64,000 bases of DNA from Ga0077536 sp943370145 (GTDB lineage Bacteria; Pseudomonadota; Gammaproteobacteria; Ga0077536), in contig CALRPY020000016.1 in assembly GCA_943370145.1 (NCBI GenBank), positions 1-64,000 on the forward strand, in the 5' to 3' direction. Positions 16,441 to 25,797 of the stretch are shown one piece after another. The notes under the pieces are model-generated. The model was not told the DNA's origin. It did no database searches and worked only from the letters and a program-made list of their open reading frames with translations. Both the position numbers and the translations under genes were made by a program. Position 1 is the first letter of the stretch. Each line of letters begins with the position of its first letter.

Positions 16441-17640
16441 TCAACCCGGCGGCCCCAGCAGGCGGCTGACGATTTCGTCGGCGATCGGCAGCGCCGCGGT
16501 CGCCGCCGGCGAGGGCGCGTTGCAGACGTGCAGCGTGCGCGCGGTCTGGTGCAGCAGGAAGTCGTGGATCAACCGGCCGTCGCGGCTGAGCGCCTGGGCC
16601 CGGATCCCGGACTGCCACGGCTGGAGGTCGTCCAGCGTCAGCGACGGGCAGTAACGACGCGCCGCCCGCAGGTAGAGCCGGCGGCTGAGCGCGCAGCCGA
16701 GTTCCGTGAGTCCCGCGCGCGGATAGCGCGCGAGCACGCGCCACAGGCCGGGATAGCGGGCGGCCTCCAGCGCGTCACGGACATCCAGTCCGGTCTTGCG
16801 ATAATCCTCGCGGGCGAGCGCGAGCATGGCGCTCGGCCCCAGCGTGATGCCCCCTCCCACCATCCGCGTCAGGTGAATGCCGAGAAACGGCAGGCTGGGG
16901 TCCGGCACCGGGTAGATGTGGTGCCTGATCAGCGCGTTGCGGCTGGCCGGCAAGGCGTAGTAGTCCCCGCGGAAGGGCACGATGGCAAACTCGGGCGCGT
17001 GGCCGCTGGCACGCAGCAGGCGGTCGGCCTGCAGGCCCGCACAGACGACGACCCGCCCGGCCCTGATCTCGCCCGCATCCGTATCGACGACCGCGAAGTC
17101 CGTTCGCTCGTGCACCGCGCGGACCCCCACTCCGAGACGAAGCGCTCCGCTCGCGGCGATATCGGCGGCCATCTGCCGGCACATGCCTGGATAATCGACG
17201 AAGCCGGTCTCGCGCACGTACAGCGCACCGAGTCCGGCGATGGCCGGCTCGCGCGCCCGGAGTTCAGGCCCGTCCAGCAGTTCGACCGGCACACCGTTGG
17301 TCCGCGCGCGCTCGTACAGCGCGCGCATCCGGACCATCTGCTGGTCGTCGACAGCGACGATCAGCTTGCCGCACTGCTCGTACGCAATGCCGTGCGTGCG
17401 GCAGTATTCGACGGTGCGCTCGAGCCCCGCCCGACACAGGCGCGCCTTGAGACTGCCGGGCTCGTAGTAGACGCCGGCGTGGATGACGCCGCTGTTGTGG
17501 CCGGTCTGGTGCATGGCGACCGCGCGCTCCTTGTCGAGCACGACGACGCTCGCGCCCACTTCTCGGGCCTGCAGGGCGCGCGCGACGGCCAGCCCCACGA
17601 TGCCTGCGCCGACCACCGCGTAATCCCATTGTTCTGCCAT
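16441..17640 (-). CDS. lhgO: L-2-hydroxyglutarate oxidase (LhgO family)
   Basis: The product has 399 residues and is an FAD-dependent DAO-fold enzyme. The dinucleotide motif VVGAGIVGLAVARAL is at the N-terminus, followed by the LhgO/L2HGDH-like MHQTGHNSGVIHAGVYYEPG and a C-terminal substrate segment PFLGIHLTRMVGGGITLGP. It oxidises L-2-hydroxyglutarate to 2-oxoglutarate, clearing a side product of dehydrogenases. The start at 17640 is chosen for its GGAGGGGG ribosome site and placement at the first beta strand; a Met 12 codons earlier is less likely. It lies 32 bases after a D-2-hydroxyglutarate dehydrogenase-like gene, so the operon may cover both enantiomers. Confidence 0.9.
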   Translation of the reverse strand: MAEQWDYAVVGAGIVGLAVARALQAREVGASVVVLDKERAVAMHQTGHNSGVIHAGVYYEPGSLKARLCRAGLERTVEYCRTHGIAYEQCGKLIVAVDDQQMVRMRALYERARTNGVPVELLDGPELRAREPAIAGLGALYVRETGFVDYPGMCRQMAADIAASGALRLGVGVRAVHERTDFAVVDTDAGEIRAGRVVVCAGLQADRLLRASGHAPEFAIVPFRGDYYALPASRNALIRHHIYPVPDPSLPFLGIHLTRMVGGGITLGPSAMLALAREDYRKTGLDVRDALEAARYPGLWRVLARYPRAGLTELGCALSRRLYLRAARRYCPSLTLDDLQPWQSGIRAQALSRDGRLIHDFLLHQTARTLHVCNAPSPAATAALPIADEIVSRLLGPPG

Positions 17641-17672
17641 CGGAGCCCCCTCCAGCGGGCGATGTTCGTGTT

Positions 17673-19097
17673 TCAATCCCCCGACGGCGCGAGCACCTTG
17701 CCGGGATTCATCAGGCCCTGCGGGTCCAGCGCGTGCTTGATGCGACGCATGAGATCCATCGCGACCGCGCCCTCCACGTCCCGCAACAGCTCGCGCTTGA
17801 GCTTGCCTACGCCGTGCTCGGCGCTGAAGCTCCCGCCGAGCCGGGCCGCCGCCTCGTGGACGAGCGCCGACACCGCCGCCGCGTGGGCCTGCTTGAACGC
17901 CGCATCGTCCGCACCGGCCGGTGCAAGGACATTGAAGTGGAGATTGCCGTCACCGACGTGTCCATAGACGGACAGGCGCGCGTCGGCGGCCCGCGCCAGC
18001 ACCGCCGCGCGGGCCTCGCGTTCCAGCGCGGGCAGGCGGTCGATCTGCACGGAGACGTCGTGCTTGATCGAACCGCCGAGCTGCTTTTCGGCGGCGGGGA
18101 TGGTTTCCCGCAGGCGCCAGAAGGCCCGCCTTTGCGCCTCGCTCTGCGCAATGACCGCGTCCTTCACGCGGCCGGCGTCGACACATTCGCAGAGGGCGCG
18201 TTCGAAATCCTCGCGCAGGCGCGTGCCGGCGCCAGCCGCCGCGATTTCGACCAGCAGGTGAGCCGGCGCCTCGACGGGCGGCGCCACGGTGTCGGGCACC
18301 TGCGACAGCACCAGGGACAGGGATGCACCGCTGACATATTCGAAAGAGGTCAACGCGTCGCCCAGGCGCCGGCGGAGTTGCGCCAGGACCTCGCAGGCCG
18401 CGTCGAGATCGTCGATTGCGAGCCACGCGGTCTCGCGCTGGTTCTGCGCGGGATAGAGCTTCAGCACCGCGGCGCTGATGATGCCGAGCGTCCCTTCGGC
18501 GCCGATGAAGCACTGCTTCAGGTCGTAACCCGTGTTGTCCTTGCGCAGCGCGCGCAGCCCGTCCCAGACGCGGCCATCAGGCAGCACCACCTCGAGGCCC
18601 AGCACGAGATCGCGCGCCGTGCCGTAGCGCAGGACCGCGAGCCCGCCGGCATTGGTCGACAGCGCGCCCCCAATCTGCGCCGTGCCCTCGGAGCCCATGC
18701 TCAGCGGAAACAACAGGCCGGCATCGGCTGCCGCGCGCTGGGCGGCGGCAAGCGTGGCGCCGGCCTCGATCGTCATCGCAAACGCGCCCGGGTCCAGCCG
18801 GCGCACGCGCTGCATGCGCTCGAGGGAAATCACCACTTCGCGCCCGCTGTCGTCGGGCGTGGCCCCGCCGCAATAGCCGGTGTTGCCGCCCTGCGGCACC
18901 ATGCCCACGCGATTCGCGTGGCACCAGGCCACAGCCGAGGACAATTCATGCGTGGATGTCGGGCGCAGGACAGCAGCCGCGCGCCCGCGATAGAGACGGC
19001 GTTCGTCGACGAGGTATTTCTCGATATCCGCGGCTTCGTCGCGGAAGCCCTGCGGCCCGAGGAGTTCGCGCAGGCCCGCGAGATCGGGCGCGCTCAC
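17673..19097 (-). CDS. FAD-linked oxidase, D-2-hydroxyglutarate dehydrogenase-like
   Basis: The product has 474 residues with an FAD_binding_4 domain (PQGGNTGYCGG, GGALSTNAGGLAVLRYG) and the FAD-oxidase C-terminal domain with metal-binding GHVGDGNLHFNV and SAEHGVGKLKR. The block LRKDNTGYDLKQCFIG is strongly like human D2HGDH, favouring that over GlcD or D-lactate dehydrogenase, although specificity cannot be read with certainty. Translation probably starts at a GTG (19097) whose bases overlap the TGA of the upstream gene, indicating coupling. Electrons would go to an ETF or quinone-linked acceptor. It pairs with lhgO downstream. Confidence 0.88.
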   Translation of the reverse strand: MSAPDLAGLRELLGPQGFRDEAADIEKYLVDERRLYRGRAAAVLRPTSTHELSSAVAWCHANRVGMVPQGGNTGYCGGATPDDSGREVVISLERMQRVRRLDPGAFAMTIEAGATLAAAQRAAADAGLLFPLSMGSEGTAQIGGALSTNAGGLAVLRYGTARDLVLGLEVVLPDGRVWDGLRALRKDNTGYDLKQCFIGAEGTLGIISAAVLKLYPAQNQRETAWLAIDDLDAACEVLAQLRRRLGDALTSFEYVSGASLSLVLSQVPDTVAPPVEAPAHLLVEIAAAGAGTRLREDFERALCECVDAGRVKDAVIAQSEAQRRAFWRLRETIPAAEKQLGGSIKHDVSVQIDRLPALEREARAAVLARAADARLSVYGHVGDGNLHFNVLAPAGADDAAFKQAHAAAVSALVHEAAARLGGSFSAEHGVGKLKRELLRDVEGAVAMDLMRRIKHALDPQGLMNPGKVLAPSGD

Positions 19098-20041
19098 GCC
19101 GGCGTGGCGCGCAACTCCGCGGCGTAGGCGTCGCAGCGGTCCAGGAAATTGCGGGCGGTCTTCGGCATCGGGACCCGCGCGAAGGCCACCCATTCGATGA
19201 TCTTCTTGCCCTCGCGGATGAGATCCATGCCCCGTTCGATTCGCGGCGGGACCGCGCCCGCGTCGTCCAGCCTGGTCTGGAAGTGGAAGAGATCGTCCCC
19301 GGTGGCGACGAATTCCGGCCAGACGTGGAAGATCGCCGGGTCGGTCTTCATCGTTTCGCTCTCGAGCTTGGCGGCCGCTGCATAGGCCGTGATGCGCTGG
19401 CCGATGCCGGGGAAGTCCCCCAGGCCGTCAAAGGTCTGGCTCAGCTTGCTTGCAATCTGGTCGATGCACGCCATGCTCTGGGCAATCTTGATGTAGCGCG
19501 ACTCGTAGAAATCGCGAATCGGCATGTAGAAAGCCTTCAGCGGTTCTCCCCACAGTTCGTCGAGGCCTTCCTCGCCGCTGTAGTGGAGGACCTGCTTGCC
19601 GAGATCGAAGGCTTCGAGAAAGCACGACTCGCATTCGCGCAGCAGTTCGTTGTCGTAGTGGATCTCGATGCCGCGCTGACGCAGTTCGAACAGGATGTTG
19701 AAGATGTCCGACCCGCGGTTCAGCAGTGCGCCGGCCAACATGGCGGCATTGACCCGGCGCCGATGGGGCTCGGTCTGGCGGTCGTAGGCCTCGCGCGCAT
19801 CCTTCAGCTTGTAGCCAGGCGTGTTGATGCCCGGTTCCGTATGGTGGAAGACGCGCTTGGTGAGCTGGTCGATCAGTTCGCGGCGCGCCACATCCTCGTT
19901 GGCCGGAACATCGTAATGACGAATCCAGTAGCCGTCGTAGCAGATGCAACGTTTACCGTTGTGTTCGCGGACAGTGCCGTCCGGCACCGCCGCTTCGAGT
20001 GAGGCGGACATTTCCGCCATCATCTGTGCGTTCTGTTTCAT
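19094..20041 (-). CDS. Conserved-looking protein of unknown function in the 2-hydroxyglutarate operon
   Basis: The product has 315 residues, soluble, with no signal peptide or membrane helix. I do not recognise the family. Visible features are a Cys/Tyr-rich CICYDGYWIRHYDVP near residue 33, a Glu/Arg-rich helical middle, and aromatic blocks such as AFYMPIRDFYESRYIKIAQ and IFHVWPEFVATGDDLFHFQ. The composition and length suggest an all-alpha enzyme or regulator. It is the first gene of the operon and overlaps the FAD-oxidase gene by four bases (GTGA), so it very likely works with the 2-hydroxyacid oxidoreductases. The start at 20041 could instead be one of two nearby Met codons. Confidence 0.75.
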   Translation of the reverse strand: MKQNAQMMAEMSASLEAAVPDGTVREHNGKRCICYDGYWIRHYDVPANEDVARRELIDQLTKRVFHHTEPGINTPGYKLKDAREAYDRQTEPHRRRVNAAMLAGALLNRGSDIFNILFELRQRGIEIHYDNELLRECESCFLEAFDLGKQVLHYSGEEGLDELWGEPLKAFYMPIRDFYESRYIKIAQSMACIDQIASKLSQTFDGLGDFPGIGQRITAYAAAAKLESETMKTDPAIFHVWPEFVATGDDLFHFQTRLDDAGAVPPRIERGMDLIREGKKIIEWVAFARVPMPKTARNFLDRCDAYAAELRATPA

Positions 20042-20505
20042 ACACCTTCGACCCGGAATCGTCGGTGACTGCCACTGTGCATGATCATGGGCTCGACCCT
20101 ACTGCGTACGGCGCCGGCGCTCGCATGACCCGAGGGGGGGCGGCGCCGGGCGCCTATCATACAAACAGTTTTCACCGGGCGGCACAGCCACGACACATGT
20201 TTTTTCAGCCGCGATGGAAGTTGCGGCGGCGGCGCCGCCGGCTGTGGTATAAGCCGCGCGACCTCGTCCGGGACCGACGCGAGGTCCGTTTTCGCGCTCG
20301 ACGACAGGAAAGTCCGGGAGAATTTCCGACCCTTCATGGTGCGACGACGTGGTGGCGACACCGGTCGGCATGTCGACATCGCCCGCTACCATGCGATTTT
20401 CGTCTCGGTCATCATGCGGCGCCTCACGTCGTCGGCGGCTTCGACCCTCGCGACGACAGGGTCGTTCCGTGCAGCGTCAGCAACAAGTGTGAAGAGAGGT
20501 GTCCG
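20042..20505. other. 464-base divergent promoter region
   Basis: No gene is visible. It contains GC-rich inverted segments, e.g. GACCTCG/CGAGGTC around 20257-20285, and two TATA-like boxes: TATGAT on the minus strand near 20157 and TGGTATAAG on the plus strand. The leader of the plus-strand gene would be long (about 240 bases) if the latter is its promoter. Confidence 0.4.
20245..20253 (+). promoter_or_regulatory. Extended -10 element, candidate promoter for the CoA-transferase gene
   Basis: TGGTATAAG matches the extended -10 consensus TGnTATAAT at all but the last base. No good -35 box lies at 17 bases. It would give a ~240-base 5' leader. Confidence 0.35.
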
Positions 20506-21663
20506 ATGGGTCCATTGAACGGCGTGAAGGTAGTGGAATTCGCGGGTATCGGGCCTGGCCCGCTGTGCGGCATGATGCTCGCCGACATGGGCGCGACGGT
20601 GCTGCGCATCGACCGCAAGAATCCCGTCACCCATTACGCGGGCCAGGCCTGGGATTCATACAACCCGGGCCGCTACGGCGTGCTGAACCGCGGCAAGCAG
20701 TCCGTCACGCTGAACCTGAAGAAACCGGAAGGCGTCGACGCCGCGCTGAAACTTCTCGCGGCGGCGGACGCGTTGATTGACCCCTTCCGTCCGGGCGTCA
20801 TGGAGAAACTGGGCCTCGGCCCGGACACCTGCCTCGCGCACAACCCGCGCCTCATCTTCGGACGCATGACCGGTTTCGGGCAGACCGGCCCGCTCGCCCA
20901 GGCCGCGGGACACGATCTGAACTACATCGGGCTGTCCGGCGCACTGCACGTCATCGGCCGGCCCGGGGAAGCACCGCCGCCGCCACTCGCCTACGTCGGT
21001 GATTTCGGTGGCGGCGCCTGCATGCTGGCCTTCGGCATTGCCTGCGCACTGTTCGAGGCGCGCGGCTCCGGTCGTGGTCAGGTCATCGACTGCGCGATGA
21101 CCGAAGGGTCCGGCATCCTGGCGGCCATGATGTACGGGATGTACGCGCAGGGCGCGTGGCAGCCGAAGGGTCGCAACCGTATCGACGGGGGCGCCCACTT
21201 CTATGACACCTACGCGTGCAAGGACGGCAAGTACATCACGATCGCGCCCGCTGAACCGCAGTTCTATGCCGAACTGCTGCAGCGCCTCGGCTTCGACGAC
21301 GGGGAAATCCTCAGCGAGCGCATGAACCCGGATCGCTGGCCGGCGTTCAAGGCGCGTTTCGCCGAGAAATTCCTGACCAGGACGCGCGACGAATGGACCG
21401 CGCTGCTCGAGGGCACCGACGTCTGCTACGCACCGATGCTGGACTTCGCGGAAGCGCCGCGCCACCCGCACAACGTCGCGCGTGGAGCGTTCATCGAGAT
21501 CGACGGCGTGACGCAGCCGGCGCCGGCGCCGCGCTTCAGCCGCACCGCGCCGGAAGTCCGCAACCGGCCGCCGGTCGCCGGCGAGAACAATCGCGACGCG
21601 CTGGAGGCCTGGGGCTTCAGTGCGGCCGAGATTGACGCGCTGGCCGCCGCCGACGCCATGTGA
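20506..21663 (+). CDS. Class III CoA-transferase / alpha-methylacyl-CoA racemase family
   Basis: The product has 385 residues. The family-III fold begins with GVKVVEFAGIGPGPLCGMML, followed by RVDR-like LRIDRKN, ADALIDPFRPGVMEKLGLGP, MTGFGQTGPLAQAAGHDLNY (active-site His) and YVGDFGGG (active-site Asp). The pattern is that of alpha-methylacyl-CoA racemase (AMACR) rather than an oxalate/formate CoA-transferase. It epimerises 2-methyl branched acyl-CoAs, including steroid or isoprenoid side chains, before beta-oxidation. GAGAGG lies 7 bases before the ATG; a longer frame upstream has no domain content. It converges on the acyl-CoA ligase gene. Confidence 0.9.
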   Translation: MGPLNGVKVVEFAGIGPGPLCGMMLADMGATVLRIDRKNPVTHYAGQAWDSYNPGRYGVLNRGKQSVTLNLKKPEGVDAALKLLAAADALIDPFRPGVMEKLGLGPDTCLAHNPRLIFGRMTGFGQTGPLAQAAGHDLNYIGLSGALHVIGRPGEAPPPPLAYVGDFGGGACMLAFGIACALFEARGSGRGQVIDCAMTEGSGILAAMMYGMYAQGAWQPKGRNRIDGGAHFYDTYACKDGKYITIAPAEPQFYAELLQRLGFDDGEILSERMNPDRWPAFKARFAEKFLTRTRDEWTALLEGTDVCYAPMLDFAEAPRHPHNVARGAFIEIDGVTQPAPAPRFSRTAPEVRNRPPVAGENNRDALEAWGFSAAEIDALAAADAM

Positions 21664-21681
21664 GGACGCGGACCGCGCCGC

Positions 21682-23319
21682 TCAGTCGACGTCCGGCAGG
21701 CGGTATTCGCCGAGGCGCTTGCGCAACTCGAGCTTGCTGAGCTTGCCGGTCGCCGTGTGGGGCAGTTCCCGGACGAACACCACGTCGTCGGGAATCCACC
21801 ACTTCGCGACGCGGCCCTCGAACCACGCGAGCAGTTCATCCTTCGCGACGGGCATGCCTTCGCGATGCACGACGACGAGCAGCGGCCGCTCCTGCCACTT
21901 CGGGTGAGCCACCCCGATGACGGCCGCCTCGGCGACCGCCGGGTGGCCCATCGCGGTGTTCTCGAGGTCGATCGAGCTTATCCACTCGCCCCCGGACTTG
22001 ATCACGTCCTTCGCACGGTCGGTGATGCGCATGAAGCCGCTCGGGTCGATGCTGCAGACGTCACCCGTCGAGAACCAGCCGTGCGTGTCGTGGGCGCCGC
22101 CGTGTCCCTCGAGCCGATAGTAGTCGCGGCAAATCCACAGCCCACGCACCTTCAGCGCGCCAACCGCGACACCGTCCCAGGGAAGCTCGTTGTCGTCGTC
22201 ATCGACGATCTTGAGCTCGACGCCCGGGATTGCACGTCCCTGGCTCAACATCTGCGCGATGCGCTCCTCGCCCAGCCAGTGCCGGCTCGCGCCCGTATCG
22301 GCGTTGACCGTGCCCAGTGGGCTCATCTCCGTCATGCCCCAGGCATGCAGCACGCGCACGCCGTGGCGATCGCGGAACTCCTCCATCATCGACAGCGGAC
22401 AGGCCGAGCCCCCGATCACGAAGCGGGCCAGCGGCGCGAGGGAAGCCCCGGTCTCGCGGGCATGGGCGAGCAAGGGCAGGCAGACCGTCGGCACGCCGGC
22501 CGAGATCGTCACGCCCTCGCCGTTGATCAGGCTGACCAGCGTGCCGGGATTGCTGAGACTGGGGCCCGGGAACACGAGCTTCGCACCGACCAGCACGCCC
22601 GCGAACGGCAGGCCCCACGCGTTCACATGGAACATCGGCACGATCGGCAGGATGCCGTCGGTGGCCGACAGTCCGCAGCTGTCGGGCAGCGCCGCCGCGT
22701 AGGCCATCAGCACCGCCGAGCGGTGGTTGTAGAGCACACCCTTCGGATTGCCGGTGGTGCCCGACGTGTAGCACAGGCCGCTGGCGCTGCGCTCCTCGAG
22801 TTCCGGCCAGGCGTAGGCGTCGGATTCGGCCGCGACCAGCGTCTCGTAACACAGCGCATTCGGCAGCGAGGTCTGCGGCATGTGCGCGGCGTCGGTCATC
22901 ACGATGTAGCCGCGCACGCCCGGACACTTCGCGGCCAGCTGCTCGAGCTTGGGCACGAAGGCGACGTCGGTGAAGATCCACTCGTCTTGCGCGTGATTGA
23001 CGATGTACTCGATCTGCTCGTCGAACAGGCGGGGGTTGATCGTGTGGCAGACGCGCCCGCTGCAGGAGATCGCGTAGTACAGCTCCATGTGGCGATAGTC
23101 GTTCCAGGCCAGGGTGCCGATCCGGGCGGCCGGCGCGGCGCCAAGGCGGTCGAGCGCGTTGGCGAGTCTCCGCGCACGGGCGAAGCAGTCCGCGAACGTG
23201 TAGCGGTGGCGTGGCGTATCGGCGGTGACCGACACGATTTCCTGCGCGCCGTGGTTGCGCTCGCCGTGCCGCATGATCATCGTCAGCGTCAGCGGCATGT
23301 CCATCATCAGGCCCTGCAT
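21682..23319 (-). CDS. Long/medium-chain acyl-CoA ligase (AMP-binding)
   Basis: The product has 545 residues of the ANL superfamily. It has the P-loop YTSGTTGNPKGVLYNHR, the MFHVNAWG gate region, the adenine motif HAWGMTEMSPLGT, the hinge GWFSTGDVCSIDPSGFMRIT-DRAKDVIKSGGEWIS and the catalytic Lys in TATGKLSKLELR. It activates a carboxylic acid with ATP and CoA. It resembles medium/long-chain FadD3-like ligases of alkane, fatty acid or terpenoid pathways. The start at 23319 has AAGGGG upstream; an earlier in-frame Met overlaps pyrC sequence and is rejected. No membrane segment. It likely feeds the racemase, dehydrogenase and thiolase encoded nearby. Confidence 0.92.
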   Translation of the reverse strand: MQGLMMDMPLTLTMIMRHGERNHGAQEIVSVTADTPRHRYTFADCFARARRLANALDRLGAAPAARIGTLAWNDYRHMELYYAISCSGRVCHTINPRLFDEQIEYIVNHAQDEWIFTDVAFVPKLEQLAAKCPGVRGYIVMTDAAHMPQTSLPNALCYETLVAAESDAYAWPELEERSASGLCYTSGTTGNPKGVLYNHRSAVLMAYAAALPDSCGLSATDGILPIVPMFHVNAWGLPFAGVLVGAKLVFPGPSLSNPGTLVSLINGEGVTISAGVPTVCLPLLAHARETGASLAPLARFVIGGSACPLSMMEEFRDRHGVRVLHAWGMTEMSPLGTVNADTGASRHWLGEERIAQMLSQGRAIPGVELKIVDDDDNELPWDGVAVGALKVRGLWICRDYYRLEGHGGAHDTHGWFSTGDVCSIDPSGFMRITDRAKDVIKSGGEWISSIDLENTAMGHPAVAEAAVIGVAHPKWQERPLLVVVHREGMPVAKDELLAWFEGRVAKWWIPDDVVFVRELPHTATGKLSKLELRKRLGEYRLPDVD

Positions 23320-23403
23320 CGAATTCCCCTTGGGTTGTGTGGCGAAAAGCGCGTGCGGCGCGCGATCTGGCCCGCGCGAATACCCGCATGCTAGAGTCCG
23401 GGC

Positions 23404-24453
23404 ATGCCTGCGGACAAGATCACGATACCCCTGCCAGACGACTGGCATCTGCACCTGCGTGACGAAGCGATGCTGGCCGCGGTGCTCCCCGCGACCACCC
23501 GCGACTTCGGTCGCGCGATCGTCATGCCGAACCTGAAACCGCCGGTGACGACCGCCGCCGCGGCCGCGTCCTACCGCGAGCGCATCCGCGCCCTGCTGCC
23601 TGCCGGCAGCGCCTTCGAACCGCTGATGACCTGCTACCTGACCGACAACATCGACCCGGCAGACCTGCGGGCGGGCGCGACGGCTGGCGTGTTCACGGCG
23701 GCGAAACTCTATCCGGCCGGCGCGACGACCAATGCCGACGCCGGCGTGACCGCCCTATCGAAGCTGCACCGGGTGTTCGACTGCATGCAGGAGATCGGAC
23801 TGCCCCTGCTCGTCCACGGCGAGGTCACGGACCCGTCGGTCGACGTGTTCGACCGCGAGGCGGTGTTCGTGGACGAGCATCTGGTGCCGCTGCGCCGCGA
23901 CTTTCCGGCACTCAAGATAGTGCTCGAGCACGTGACCACGCGAGAAGGCGTGCAGTTCGTGGCGGAGGCCAGCGGTCCGACCGCGGCGACCATCACCCCG
24001 CATCACCTGATGGTCAACCGGAACGCGATGTTCGAGCGCGGCATCCGCCCGCACATGTATTGCCTGCCGGTCGCCAAGCGCGAAGTGCACCGCCAGGCGC
24101 TGCGGGCCGCGGCGGTGTCGGGCAATCCACGCTTCTTCCTCGGCACCGATTCGGCGCCGCACCTGCGCACGCTGAAGGAACACGACTGCGGCTGCGCCGG
24201 CGTCTTCAATGCCCCTACCGCGCTGGCGTGCTATGCGCAGGTATTCGCCGAGGAGGGTCGGCTCGACCGGCTCGAAGGCTTCGCGTCGCGCTTCGGCGCC
24301 GCGTTCTACGGCCTGCCGGTACACGCGCGCACGGTCACGCTGGAGAAGATGGAAGAGCCGGCGGGCGCGACCGACTGGCCCACCCCGCTCGGACCGGTGC
24401 GCACCTTCGCGCCGTCGTCGGGGATCCAGTGGCGCCGGCTGCCTGCCGCCTGA
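23404..24453 (+). CDS. pyrC: Dihydroorotase (homodimeric type)
   Basis: The product has 349 residues, close to E. coli PyrC (348). It interconverts N-carbamoyl-L-aspartate and dihydroorotate in pyrimidine synthesis. The metal-binding DWHLHLRD is near residue 14, substrate-binding MPNLKPP follows, the carboxylated metal-bridging Lys is in AAKLYPAGATTN, and later ligands lie in LVHGEV, EHVTT and the Asp in FLGTDSAPH. It is followed by bioA after 25 bases. The ribosome site is weak. Confidence 0.96.
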   Translation: MPADKITIPLPDDWHLHLRDEAMLAAVLPATTRDFGRAIVMPNLKPPVTTAAAAASYRERIRALLPAGSAFEPLMTCYLTDNIDPADLRAGATAGVFTAAKLYPAGATTNADAGVTALSKLHRVFDCMQEIGLPLLVHGEVTDPSVDVFDREAVFVDEHLVPLRRDFPALKIVLEHVTTREGVQFVAEASGPTAATITPHHLMVNRNAMFERGIRPHMYCLPVAKREVHRQALRAAAVSGNPRFFLGTDSAPHLRTLKEHDCGCAGVFNAPTALACYAQVFAEEGRLDRLEGFASRFGAAFYGLPVHARTVTLEKMEEPAGATDWPTPLGPVRTFAPSSGIQWRRLPAA

Positions 24454-24478
24454 CCCTGCCGGCAGCCGCGCCCCGGCC

Positions 24479-25780
24479 GTGACCACGCCCATCGCCGCGT
24501 CCGAGCTGCTCGCACTGGATCGCGCCCACGTCTGGCACCCTTACAGCACGGTCATCAATCCGCCGCCCGTGTTCGCAGTGAGCCGCGCCGACGGGGTGCG
24601 CATCGAACTCGCGGACGGCACCTCGCTGATCGACGGCATGTCCTCGTGGTGGTCGGTGATCCACGGCTACAACCACCCGGTACTCAACGACGCCATCCGC
24701 GCGCAACTCGGACGCATGGCGCACGTGATGTTCGGCGGACTCACGCACGAGCCCGCGGTGCGCCTGGCGCAGCGGCTCGTCGACATCACGCCCGCCGCCC
24801 TGTCGACCGTCTTCTTCAGCGATTCGGGCTCGGTCGCGGTCGAGGTCGCGCTGAAGATGGCGATCCAGTACCAGGCCGCGCGCGGCCGCCCGGCGCGGCA
24901 GAAATTCCTGACGGTGCGCGGCGGGTACCACGGCGACACCTTCGGCGCGATGTCGGTCTGCGATCCGGTGACCGGCATGCACACCCTGTTCAGCGCGGCG
25001 CTGCCGGCGCAGGTCTTCGCGCCACGCCCGGCCTGCCGTTTCGACGGCGCCTGGGACGACGCCGACATCGCGGAAACCGCCCGCCTGCTCGCCCTGCATC
25101 GCGACGAAGTCGCGGCGGTGATCATCGAGCCCATCGTGCAGGGCGCCGGCGGCATGTGGTTCTACCACGCCGAGTACCTGCGTCGGCTGCGCACGCTGTG
25201 CGACGAACACGGGGTGCTGCTCATCGCCGACGAAATCGCCACGGGCTTCGGCCGCACCGGGCGGCTCTTCGCCTGCGAGCATGCGGGCATCACGCCCGAC
25301 ATCCTGTGCCTGGGCAAGGGGCTGACCGGTGGTTACATGACGCTCGCCGCCACCCTGGCCTCGGACGAGGTCGCACGCACGATCTGCGGCGGTTCACCCG
25401 GCGTCTTCATGCACGGCCCGACCTTCATGGCCAATGCGCTCGCCTGCAGCGTCGCGCTGGCGAGCATCGACCTCCTGCTCGGCCAGCCCTGGCAGGCCCG
25501 GATTGCGGCAATCGAAGCGGCGCTCGCGACGGGTCTGGCGCCGTGCCGTGCCCTTCCGCAGGTGAAGGACGTCCGGGTGCTCGGTGCCATCGGCGTCGTC
25601 GAACTCCATCGCGAGGTCGACATGCACACGATTCCGCACAGCTTTGTCGCCCGCGGCGTGTGGGTGCGCCCCTTCGGCCGCCTCGTCTACGTGATGCCCG
25701 CCTACGTGATGCCCGCTGCCGACGTCGCGACGCTGACCGCTGCCATCGTCGAGGTCGTCGGCGAACTGCCCCCGCCCTGA
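24479..25780 (+). CDS. bioA: Adenosylmethionine-8-amino-7-oxononanoate aminotransferase
   Basis: The product has 433 residues. It transfers the amino group of SAM to KAPA in biotin synthesis using PLP. BioA signatures: HVWHPYS near residue 17, GMSSWWSVIHGYNHP, the PLP-phosphate SGSVAVEVALKMA, YHGDTFGAMSVCDP, ADEIATGFGRTG and the Schiff-base Lys in LCLGKGLTGGYM. The N-terminus fits a GTG at 24479, but the upstream ribosome site is poor; coupling to pyrC is likely. The C-terminal sequence YVMPAYVMPA arises from a 15-base direct repeat. No other biotin gene is in the window. Confidence 0.95.
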   Translation: MTTPIAASELLALDRAHVWHPYSTVINPPPVFAVSRADGVRIELADGTSLIDGMSSWWSVIHGYNHPVLNDAIRAQLGRMAHVMFGGLTHEPAVRLAQRLVDITPAALSTVFFSDSGSVAVEVALKMAIQYQAARGRPARQKFLTVRGGYHGDTFGAMSVCDPVTGMHTLFSAALPAQVFAPRPACRFDGAWDDADIAETARLLALHRDEVAAVIIEPIVQGAGGMWFYHAEYLRRLRTLCDEHGVLLIADEIATGFGRTGRLFACEHAGITPDILCLGKGLTGGYMTLAATLASDEVARTICGGSPGVFMHGPTFMANALACSVALASIDLLLGQPWQARIAAIEAALATGLAPCRALPQVKDVRVLGAIGVVELHREVDMHTIPHSFVARGVWVRPFGRLVYVMPAYVMPAADVATLTAAIVEVVGELPPP

Positions 25781-25797
25781 AACGACACGCCCAACGC

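Noticed and set aside
25687..25720. 15-base direct repeat in bioA
   Set aside because: It encodes YVMPAYVMPA at a position where BioA normally has a similar hydrophobic pair, so it is part of the protein rather than an element.
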